Below are positions 1 through 6,573 of a DNA stretch of 11,665 nt, one piece after another. The notes beneath the pieces are model-generated. The model was not told where the DNA came from. It did not search any database and saw only the letters and a program-made list of their open reading frames with translations. Each line of letters begins with the position of its first letter. The stretch's first letter is position 1. Both the position numbers and the translations under genes were made by a program. Source of the stretch: PALSA-894 sp049698215 (GTDB taxonomy: Bacteria; Pseudomonadota; Alphaproteobacteria; Rhizobiales; Xanthobacteraceae); the NCBI GenBank assembly GCA_049698215.1, contig JBAVXH010000145.1, positions 1-11,665 on the forward strand, written 5' to 3'.

Positions 1-630
1 CCCCTGGCCGTAGCCGCACGCCAGGCAGGACGGGATTGCGAGTTCCGTCCGCAGACGCGCCCTCGGGAATCCCGTCCGGGTGCGAACCGGGCGGAAAGGC
101 GAGGAGGCGCCTCCCGGCGCTCCACCGCGGCAGTCGTTGTCGGACCGCCGCTCCCTGCTCGCGTCTCGCGCCGCGTCATGACGGTGGCGCAGACCCTTGC
201 CGGGATGCGCGGACAAAAGCATATCGGAGGACTATTGTCAAGAACATTTCGTGAACATCGCGTAGGGCGCAATAAGCGCAGCGCATTGCGCCGCCCGGGC
301 TTACGGCGCAATGCGCTCGGCTTCGCTCGCTTATTGCGCCCTACGTGCTGGTCGCGGAATCGAGTGACCTGCCCTTAAGGATACGCAAGGGGAACAGCGA
401 GCGGCAACCTCCCGGTGTGGAGCGCGCCCTGCGCATAAACTCCGTCGCCTCATTGGCCGGCCTCTCCCGTTCTCGCGGCGCGTTTGCGTCCGGGAGTGGG
501 TCGAAACTTGTCCTTATTATCGGCCAATAGGAACGATAGCAGGATAACGCTCACAGACTCATGCACACTTGCCCCGCCGGAGCCCGCACGGAAAAGCTCG
601 TCGCTGTTTCAACGGCAGGAGGCTTGGTCC
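1..630. other. Gene-poor region upstream of secreted protein
   Basis: I find no convincing gene in this stretch. The short open frames in it have arginine/proline-rich, low-complexity translations and no clear ribosome binding site. What it does hold is small inverted repeats near the left edge (GGACGG at 28-33 with CCGTCC at 45-50, and the palindrome GGAGGCGCCTCC at 103-114) and the long hairpin repeat at 261-345. The left 200 bases could be a dispersed non-coding repeat or the remains of one, but nothing in the window proves that. The promoter of the gene at 631 should lie in 400-600; I could not identify a good -35/-10 pair there. Confidence 0.5.
261..345. repeat. Long hairpin-forming inverted repeat
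   Basis: The outer arms CGTAGGGCGCAATAAGCG (261-278) and CGCTTATTGCGCCCTACG (328-345) are perfect 18-base reverse complements. A second perfect pair lies inside: GCGCATTGCGCCG at 281-293 against CGGCGCAATGCGC at 304-316. The whole 85 bases can fold into a long, nearly continuous stem. Elements with GTAGGGCGCAATAAGCG arms are, from memory, dispersed in many copies in Bradyrhizobium-type genomes, so I read this as a palindromic intergenic repeat rather than a gene-specific regulator. Confidence 0.85.
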
Positions 631-1038
631 ATGCGTGCGGTTCTCTTCGGCGTTGTGGCGTTCGCAATGGGCGCCGGCATTGCGCAGGCGCAGCTCGCGA
701 TCGACCGCAAGCTGATCGACGCCGGCTTTACGATGCGCTCGGTCGACACGGAAAAGCAGATGGAGCAGGCGCGCCGCCTGCCGCAGCGCACGATCGTCTC
801 GCGCGGCAAGGGCGCTCAGCTGCACTACCTTTACGCCGACACCGAGTATTGCAAATGCGTGCTGGCGGGAAACGCGCAGGCGCTGCAGGCCTATCGCGAC
901 ATGGCGCTGCCGCCGTCGGCGTTTCCCGCCGACGCCACCGCGCCGCGCGGCATCAATCCGGAGAACCTGGTGACGCTCGACATGGACTCCGACTTCATGG
1001 ATCTAGAGCCGGACCATATTTTGAATTTCAGGTTTTGA
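631..1038 (+). CDS. Small exported protein of unknown function
   Basis: This 135-residue protein is not one I can assign to a named family. Residues 1-20 form a clear Sec signal peptide: a short positive N-end (MR), a hydrophobic core and an AQA cleavage site before Q21. The mature protein of about 115 residues should be periplasmic or secreted. It is mostly hydrophilic, with no further membrane segment. The only two cysteines, C74 and C76, form a CxC pair (TEYCKCVLAG) that could be a disulfide or metal site. The acidic tail DMDSDFMDLEPD precedes the C-terminus. The start at 631 is chosen because AGGAGG (617-622) sits eight bases upstream and because it begins exactly at the signal peptide; a longer frame opens at 484 but would bury it. 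It converges with the next gene, 40 bases away. Confidence 0.8.
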   Translation: MRAVLFGVVAFAMGAGIAQAQLAIDRKLIDAGFTMRSVDTEKQMEQARRLPQRTIVSRGKGAQLHYLYADTEYCKCVLAGNAQALQAYRDMALPPSAFPADATAPRGINPENLVTLDMDSDFMDLEPDHILNFRF

Positions 1039-1078
1039 GGGGGGGGCGCCGGGGGCGGGAGCGCAAGTCTCGCGCGGG

Positions 1079-1585
1079 TCACTTCCGCTTGATGATGATC
1101 TTCTCACCCGTCGCAAGATTGATGCCGTAGGTCGGAGCGTCCTCCTCGTCGATTTCCGGATATTGCTCGGGAGCCTCGCCGCGCGATGCGACAATGCGGG
1201 GGTAGCGGACTTTCGCGATCTTCTTTGCGGCTCCTTGCAGCCGCACGCGGAAGAGCCATTCGTCGCCGTAGTCGAACAGGAAGAGCATCGTATGGCCAAC
1301 GACCGGAAACGCCTGCGCGATTTTCGTCTTTTTCACGCCAAGCACGCCGCGATCGGCCTCGCCCATGTCGGCGAACAGTTCGTATCGCGGATGTTTGTCC
1401 ATCATCGCCGAATCGGTAAGCCCGGTGTAGAAGCCGAAGGCGTGGTCGAAGTCGAAGCCGAACGCGGCAACAATCGCTTCGGCGAGCCGGTAGAGCGACT
1501 TGGAAGCCTCGATTTCAATATCGCGATAGATCGAGGCCCGGCGTTCGAGCGCGGCCCGCAGGATCAATGTCTCGTTCTGCGCCAT
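1079..1585 (-). CDS. Plasmid pRiA4b ORF-3-like family protein
   Basis: This 168-residue soluble protein matches the pRiA4b ORF-3-like family (Pfam PRiA4_ORF3), named after a gene of an Agrobacterium rhizogenes Ri plasmid; the biochemical function is unknown. The family signature is visible in order: an N-terminal strand and helix (IYRDIEIEASKSLYRLAEAI, residues 19-38), an aromatic-rich segment (GFDFDHAFGFY, 43-53), the core FLFDYGDEWLFRVRL (102-116), and the C-terminal YPRIVASRGEAPEQYPEI (128-145). Homologues often lie on plasmids or in accessory regions, consistent with the small-gene cluster to its right. The ATG at 1585 is preceded by GAGG six bases upstream. It is divergent from the DUF6429 gene, with a 158-base shared upstream region. 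Confidence 0.85.
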   Translation of the reverse strand: MAQNETLILRAALERRASIYRDIEIEASKSLYRLAEAIVAAFGFDFDHAFGFYTGLTDSAMMDKHPRYELFADMGEADRGVLGVKKTKIAQAFPVVGHTMLFLFDYGDEWLFRVRLQGAAKKIAKVRYPRIVASRGEAPEQYPEIDEEDAPTYGINLATGEKIIIKRK

Positions 1586-1660
1586 GTCGAACCTCGATAT
1601 GTCCGGATCAACAGGTTGAGCGGTAACACCTAGACTGGGATGGATCGAAGCGGAATGCGG

Positions 1661-1677
1661 ATCGTTCGCCGAACGAT
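1661..1677. promoter_or_regulatory. Perfect palindrome between divergent genes, possible operator
   Basis: ATCGTTC-GCC-GAACGAT is a perfect inverted repeat with seven-base arms and a three-base spacer. It lies near the middle of the 158-base region between the divergent starts at 1585 and 1744, where an operator for a dimeric repressor would be expected. No regulator is encoded next to it and I see no convincing -35/-10 pair beside it, so the role is an inference; chance is possible. Confidence 0.3.
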
Positions 1678-1743
1678 GGGCCCACGATTTCGCCGCCGCT
1701 CAGTCCGGGCTAAATTGCCGTGCGTGCAGACTGAGGACTTGCC

Positions 1744-1971
1744 ATGGATGTGGACACGGACAAGATCGACGATGCCGTATTGGCGTTGCTTTACCTGACG
1801 CTGCATGACCATGACCACGCGTGGAAGGGGTTTGATTGGGAGGCGATGAACAGGCTGCACGACAAGGGCATGATCCATGATCCCGTCGGCAAAGCGAAGT
1901 CCGTGGTTTTCACCGAGGATGGGCTGCGCCGCTCGCAAGAACTGTTCGAGACGATGTTCGTGAAGCGGTAG
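1744..1971 (+). CDS. DUF6429 family protein
   Basis: This 75-residue protein matches the DUF6429 family as I know it: an N-terminal helix IDDAVLALLYLTLHD (8-22), then KGFDWEAMNRLHDKGMI (28-44), DPVGKAKSVVFTEDG (46-60) and a C-terminal helix. The order helix, helix, a beta-hairpin carrying K-S-V-V-F-T-E-D-G, then helix resembles a small winged-helix fold, with a 'T-E-x-G' turn like that of MarR-type wings. DNA binding would therefore be a reasonable but unproven guess. Homologues are short and often stand alone or near mobile elements. GAGGA at 1732-1736 gives a good ribosome binding site seven bases before the ATG. It converges with the DUF2283 gene after 48 bases. Confidence 0.8.
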   Translation: MDVDTDKIDDAVLALLYLTLHDHDHAWKGFDWEAMNRLHDKGMIHDPVGKAKSVVFTEDGLRRSQELFETMFVKR

Positions 1972-2019
1972 ATGTCGGTCGGGCCTGGACAGGAGAAGTT
2001 CAGCGTTGCCGCCATCGCG

Positions 2020-2232
2020 CTAACCAATCGTCGGCAGCTCGAAACTGAATTGCTTCAACACCGCCGGATCGTCCGTCCGCTTCGACGCGTCGAGAATCTC
2101 CACGCCGACGATGCGGCCTTCGAAGTCGTAGTCCACCACGATGCCGTCAGCGACTTCCTCGCGGTCCTTGATCGGCCGGTCGATCAGGTTGACGTAGACC
2201 GCATCGGCTCCATGATCGACTCTCACACGCAT
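2020..2232 (-). CDS. DUF2283 family small protein
   Basis: This 70-residue protein has the DUF2283 pattern: MRVRVDHGADAVYVNL (1-16) with an alternating strand and the 'D-x-x-A-D-A-x-Y' turn, then DGIVVDYDFEGRIVGVEILDAS (30-51), two strands joined by a D-x-x-G-R turn. The fold is an all-beta sheet with a short C-terminal helix. The function of the family is unknown; members are frequently found beside small toxin-like genes such as DUF4258, which suggests an antitoxin or accessory role. I start it at ATG 2232, where the family domain begins and GGGAAGAA lies just upstream. A GTG at 2253, overlapping the HEPN stop codon (TAGTG), would add MCRREEP and cannot be excluded. It is the third gene of the MNT-HEPN set, with only 20 bases after the HEPN stop codon. 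Confidence 0.8.
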   Translation of the reverse strand: MRVRVDHGADAVYVNLIDRPIKDREEVADGIVVDYDFEGRIVGVEILDASKRTDDPAVLKQFSFELPTIG

Positions 2233-2252
2233 GGGTTCTTCCCGGCGGCACA

Positions 2253-2657
2253 CTACGTGCCTGACTTGCTCTCCAAGAGGCCCTGTACATAGGCGAGAAG
2301 CGCTTTGGTTGCGTCGATCACTTGCTGGCGATTGAGCTGTTCTTCCGAATCGTCATAGGCCTCATATCGATACTGAACGGCGTAGATCGTGTAGTCCTCC
2401 AAATTTGGAAATTTGGCGACGTCTTCACCGCTATCACCAAGTATTCTCGTGAGTGCGCTCACATCGTGGGATTTCGGATAGGCCAATCCTTTCGCCGTTA
2501 TCCAAGCCTTCAGCGCCTTCTCGATCGACTGCTGCGCATGAAATCCAAATACTTCCTCTGAGAAAGCGTCCTGGTCCAGCATATGGCTTATTGCTTGATG
2601 GTCTTTGGAGGCCATCTGAAGCAGCTGGAAAGCGTGATCGCGATCAGACTTCCCCAT
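2253..2657 (-). CDS. HEPN domain protein, putative toxin partner of MNT
   Basis: This 134-residue, mainly helical protein has a HEPN domain (Pfam PF05168 type). Recognisable elements are the long first helix with A-F-Q-L-L-Q-M-A-S-K-D (residues 9-19), FHAQQSIEKALKAWI (39-53), the 'K-S-H-D-V' turn before the next helix (62-66), and YAVQYRYEAYDD (92-103) followed by a terminal helix. HEPN proteins paired with MNT nucleotidyltransferases form type VII toxin-antitoxin modules in which HEPN is the toxin, often an RNase. Here the RX4-6H ribonuclease motif is not visible: after R97 (YRYEAYDDSEEQ) no histidine follows. It may therefore be a non-nuclease HEPN subtype. The start codon overlaps the end of the MNT gene by 14 bases, and the candidate binding site GGAGG lies 12 bases upstream, longer than usual, which suggests translational coupling. 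Confidence 0.88.
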   Translation of the reverse strand: MGKSDRDHAFQLLQMASKDHQAISHMLDQDAFSEEVFGFHAQQSIEKALKAWITAKGLAYPKSHDVSALTRILGDSGEDVAKFPNLEDYTIYAVQYRYEAYDDSEEQLNRQQVIDATKALLAYVQGLLESKSGT

Positions 2658-2979
2658 AGAGGACTTGTCCCTCCTTCCAAGCGATGGAGGCCATGTGATT
2701 TGTGGTGTTCCTCCAGGCTATGAATTCGGGCTTGGTGAGGAGGATGATATCCTTCGGAACAGCGCGGGTTTTCGTCACCGCCCGATAGATCGAACCCAAC
2801 TCGTGGCGGCGGCTTTCACCGGGAGCAAAGTCTTCTTCGCGTACTACGAGTAGATCGATGTCAGAATCTGCGCGAGCGTCACCGCGCGCATGGGAGCCAA
2901 ATAGAACCACGGCCGCCGGCCGAGTCACCGAAAGAACGGCCTGCACTACGTCTCCGAACAATTCTTTCGGGCGAGCCAT
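2644..2979 (-). CDS. MNT-type nucleotidyltransferase, putative antitoxin
   Basis: This 111-residue minimal nucleotidyltransferase carries an intact GSX10DXD signature: VVLFGSHARGDARADSDIDL, with G28-S29 and the metal-binding pair D40 and D42; D77 in KDIILLTKPEF is the likely third carboxylate. The length is that of stand-alone MNT domains (about 95-120 residues). In characterised MntA-HepT modules the MNT protein neutralises HEPN by AMPylating it; the overlapping HEPN gene downstream makes that role plausible here. The ATG at 2979 has only a weak binding site (GTGGA). The gene begins 51 bases downstream of thiC on the same strand, with a possible -10 box TATAGT (3018-3013) between them. Base composition across MNT and HEPN is visibly less GC-rich than thiC, consistent with acquisition. 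Confidence 0.9.
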   Translation of the reverse strand: MARPKELFGDVVQAVLSVTRPAAVVLFGSHARGDARADSDIDLLVVREEDFAPGESRRHELGSIYRAVTKTRAVPKDIILLTKPEFIAWRNTTNHMASIAWKEGQVLYGEV

Positions 2980-3012
2980 GACCGGTCCACTGGGTGCGGC
3001 AGAGCGAGCGAT

Positions 3013-3018
3013 ACTATA
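3013..3018 (-). promoter_or_regulatory. Possible -10 box upstream of the MNT-HEPN genes
   Basis: TATAGT, read on the minus strand, lies 34 bases upstream of the MNT start and inside the short gap after thiC. It is close to the sigma70 consensus -10, but no good -35 sequence precedes it at the expected distance. No terminator hairpin is visible between thiC and MNT, so readthrough from the thiamine operon is the alternative. Confidence 0.25.
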
Positions 3019-3030
3019 GCAGAATTCCGA

Positions 3031-4899
<1,869 letters not shown>

Positions 4900-4923
4900 T
4901 TGGTCTTCTCCCTTGCGGGTTGG

Positions 4924-5310
4924 TTATCTGATGTAGCCGAAGAACGTGAGGACCGCGCCGAGCGCGATCCAGATCGCGGCGCCGAACAGCGGGCCGTTCG
5001 GCCGGTCGTAGGCGCGGCGGCCGAACCGGATGGCGCCCTCCGGTGCGACGATGCGCAGTGCGCCGGAGATGGCGGTGAGCCAGCCCACCATGGTGATGAT
5101 GACGGGCCAGTTCGCGACCCAGACATTGTGGGTGAGCACGATCGCGAGCCCGGCCGGAAAGGTGATCAGCCCGGCCAGGAACAGGATCGCGCGGTTGTTG
5201 ATGAACTCATCAAGCACGGCGCGAACCGCGGCGCGGTTGAACAGCACGCCGAGGCCCAGCGCGAGCGCCAACGGCCCGATGAGCTTTGCGAGGAAGATGG
5301 ATGTCGCCAC
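4924..5310 (-). CDS. Four-helix membrane protein in the TPP-riboswitch operon
   Basis: I do not recognise a named family. The 128-residue protein has four predicted membrane helices at about 5-24, 41-61, 66-87 and 106-126, with a positively charged loop (FGRRAYDRPNG, 96-106) before the last helix. It has no cleavable signal peptide. It lies between the TPP riboswitch and thiC, 24 bases from thiC, so it should be repressed when thiamine pyrophosphate is plentiful. That context suggests a link with thiamine or its precursors, for example uptake, but the protein is shorter than known thiamine transporters such as ThiT and the role is unproven. The start is GTG at 5310; no other good start exists near the N-terminus. 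AAGGGA (5324-5319), eight bases upstream, is the likely Shine-Dalgarno sequence and is part of the riboswitch P1 strand. Confidence 0.85.
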   Translation of the reverse strand: MATSIFLAKLIGPLALALGLGVLFNRAAVRAVLDEFINNRAILFLAGLITFPAGLAIVLTHNVWVANWPVIITMVGWLTAISGALRIVAPEGAIRFGRRAYDRPNGPLFGAAIWIALGAVLTFFGYIR

Positions 5311-5315
5311 TCGTC

Positions 5316-5411
5316 CTGTCCCTTCGCCGGCATGACCCGGATCAGGTTCAAAGGGTGCTCGCCACGGAACAGCGCGATCTCAGCCGGCTCTCCGCCGGCG
5401 CCCCTCGGAAC
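5316..5411 (-). promoter_or_regulatory. TPP riboswitch (THI element)
   Basis: Read on the minus strand, the conserved core is complete: GGGGCGCC near the 5' side, CTGAGAT (5383-5377), ACCCTTTGAACCTGAT (5356-5341), CCGGGTCATGCCGGCGAAGGGA closing toward 5319. This is the standard TPP aptamer, which senses thiamine pyrophosphate and lowers expression of thiamine synthesis genes. The 3' P1 strand GAAGGGA sits only eight bases before the GTG start of the downstream membrane-protein gene and doubles as its probable ribosome binding site, so TPP binding could block translation directly. I see no separate terminator hairpin with a U-tract between aptamer and start, which favours translational control. 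Confidence 0.96.
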
Positions 5412-5417
5412 ACGGCT

Positions 5418-5445
5418 AATGTAGGCCGATGCGGGAGGGTGTCAA
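5418..5445 (-). promoter_or_regulatory. Sigma70-type promoter of the thiamine operon
   Basis: On the minus strand a perfect TTGACA -35 (5445-5440) is separated by 16 bases from TACATT (5423-5418) as -10. A transcription start about seven bases on would fall near 5411, exactly where the TPP aptamer begins. The position fits a promoter driving the riboswitch, membrane protein and thiC as one transcript. Confidence 0.75.
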
Positions 5446-5453
5446 CGTGCCGC

Positions 5454-5476
5454 TGTCATCCCGGCCGAGCGTAGCG
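5454..5476. repeat. Half copy of a REP-like repeat
   Basis: TGTCATCCCGGCCGAGCGTAGCG resembles the left half of the TCGTCAT[N]CCCGG... repeats seen more fully at 10381-10480 and 11509-11542. Its expected partner arm is missing; the CCTCATCCTGAGGAGC hairpin follows after eight bases. A similar half copy in reverse orientation lies at 6550-6571. Confidence 0.5.
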
Positions 5477-5484
5477 CCCACAGC

Positions 5485-5597
5485 CCTCATCCTGAGGAGC
5501 GGCCGAAGGCCGCGTCTCGAAGGATGGCAACACGCACCGGCGCTCGCGGCCATCCTTCGAGACGCCCCCGCTAACGCTCGGGCTCCTCAGGATGAGG
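5485..5597. repeat. Nested hairpin repeat, copy 1 (CCTCATCCTGAGGAGC family)
   Basis: Outer arms CCTCATCCTGAGGAGC (5485-5500) and GCTCCTCAGGATGAGG (5582-5597) are perfect 16-base inverse complements. Inner arms GCGTCTCGAAGGATGG (5512-5527) and CCATCCTTCGAGACGC (5550-5565) are also perfect. The copy at 6433-6542 has the same architecture and the same orientation at its asymmetric centre (AAGGATGGCAAC...CTCGCGGCCATCCTT). This family is, from memory, dispersed in Bradyrhizobium-type genomes. Confidence 0.9.
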
Positions 5598-5649
5598 TTC
5601 GGAGTCAGAACGTCGCCGTCTCCACATGCTCCCCGCGAGACGGGCTCGA

Positions 5650-6216
5650 TCAGCTGTACGCCAGCAACCAGTTGTCGATCTGGCCGGTGGTCGTGTCGCG
5701 CCACATGATGTCCGCAACGCCGTTCTCGTCGAAGTCGCCGACGCCGACCGCGACCGAACCCGCGGGATGCGAGCCGAGATCGACGCTCGCGGTCCACTGG
5801 CCGTTCTTGATCAGCCAGATGTCGATGTTGTTGGTCGTCGGGTTGTACCAGGCGACGTCGGACTGCCCATCCCGATTGAAATCGGCCGGGCCGAGCGGCT
5901 GCCAACCCAGCGGGTGCTTGCCAGGGCTGACGCTCCCCGCCCACTGGCCGTTGACGATCTTCCAGATATCGACGTCACCCGTCGTCGGGTTGAACCAGAG
6001 GATGTCGCTGGTGACGTCGCCGTTGAAGTCGCCGGCGAGCGCCGGCTGGTAGCCCGCCGGATGCATGCCGAGGTCGACGCTGCCTCCCCAGTGATCCGAC
6101 CCGTTCAGCCCGGGATTGATCTCGGGCAGCTGCGAAGCGCTGCCGTCACTATTGAACTTCCAGAGCTCGGTCCCGGCGCCGCCGTCGGCCGTAAAATAGA
6201 GGGTCGGTGTTGCCAT
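5650..6216 (-). CDS. FG-GAP/VCBS-type repeat protein (beta-propeller fragment)
   Basis: This 188-residue protein is built from a repeating unit of exactly 49 residues: blades start with DFNGDVTSDILWFN (63), DFNRDGQSDVAWYN (112) and DFDENGVADIMWRD (161), each followed by T-T-G/N-x-[IV]-D-[IN]-W and, in the first two, N-G-Q-W. A partial unit lies at 44-62. The D-x-[ND]-x-[DN]-G loops are calcium-binding motifs of FG-GAP/VCBS propeller blades. The N-terminus (LYFTADGGAGTELWKFNSDGSA) resembles an ELW-type repeat. No signal peptide is present, so the protein is cytoplasmic, exported by a signal-less route, or a cut-down remnant of a larger adhesin-like protein; three to four blades are too few for a full propeller. 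GAGAAG about nine bases before ATG 6216 may be the binding site. Function unknown; the gene is flanked by hairpin repeats on both sides. Confidence 0.85.
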   Translation of the reverse strand: MATPTLYFTADGGAGTELWKFNSDGSASQLPEINPGLNGSDHWGGSVDLGMHPAGYQPALAGDFNGDVTSDILWFNPTTGDVDIWKIVNGQWAGSVSPGKHPLGWQPLGPADFNRDGQSDVAWYNPTTNNIDIWLIKNGQWTASVDLGSHPAGSVAVGVGDFDENGVADIMWRDTTTGQIDNWLLAYS

Positions 6217-6432
6217 GACCTTCGCTTCTCATGATGGCTGCGCGGATCGGCCAATCCTGGCAATTGATCTCAACCGGGCCAACGGTGAGGACGGCAATAG
6301 TGGCAGATTTGAGCCGCCGCAAGAATATGCGGGCTCATTCCGCTCAGTGCCGCTGCGTCGCCCGAACCTCATGGTGAGGAGCGCCCCATAGCGCGTCGAA
6401 GACGCGCGTAACCGCGCTTATGAGGCGCGCGG

Positions 6433-6542
6433 CCCTTATCCTGAGGAGCGGTCCGAAGGACCGCGTCTCGAAGGATGGCAACGGACGCCGAACTCGCGGC
6501 CATCCTTCGAGATGGCCGCTGCGCGGCCTCCTCAGGATGAGG
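6433..6542. repeat. Nested hairpin repeat, copy 2 (CCTCATCCTGAGGAGC family)
   Basis: The left arm CCTTATCCTGAGGAGC (6434-6449) pairs with the CTCCTCAGGATGAGG arm ending at 6542, with one mismatch-type change against copy 1. The inner arms TCTCGAAGGATGG and CCATCCTTCGAGA are conserved. The centre reads in the same direction as copy 1, so the two copies are direct repeats about 0.9 kb apart around the propeller gene. It ends 32 bases past the stop codon of the ThDP enzyme gene and could also act as a 3' hairpin on that transcript. Confidence 0.9.
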
Positions 6543-6549
6543 TGAAGTG

Positions 6550-6571
6550 CGCTACGCGCGTCCGGGACGAC
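6550..6571. repeat. Half copy of a REP-like repeat, reversed
   Basis: GCTACGCGCGTCCGGGACGACA is the reverse-orientation counterpart of the half element at 5454-5476 (its complement begins TGTCGTCCCGG and ends CGTAGC). It abuts the stop codon of the ThDP enzyme gene. No matching second arm is present. Confidence 0.45.
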
Positions 6572-6573
6572 AG

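Larger units (their letters stand above)
6217..6573. other. Non-coding region filled with dispersed repeats
   Basis: The gap between the propeller gene and the ThDP enzyme holds no gene I can support. From 6364 onward it is almost wholly repeat: a short CCTCATGGTGAGGAGC element (6368-6383) with a nearby CGCGTCGAAGACGCG palindrome, the nested hairpin at 6433-6542 and a half REP-like element at 6550-6571. The 6217-6360 part should carry the promoter for the propeller gene, but I could not identify one. Confidence 0.6.

Noticed and set aside
36..530. Three short overlapping plus-strand open frames near the left edge
   Set aside because: They have no convincing ribosome binding sites, low-complexity translations, and two of them read through the hairpin repeat at 261-345.
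1039..1078. G-rich run between the convergent genes considered as a terminator or G-quadruplex element
   Set aside because: There is no inverted repeat with a T-tract; the runs of eight, five and three G could form a quadruplex, but nothing else supports a function.
5485..6542. Two similar hairpin repeats considered as a CRISPR-like array
   Set aside because: There are only two copies, each about 110 bases, 0.9 kb apart with a gene between, and no short regular spacers or cas genes.
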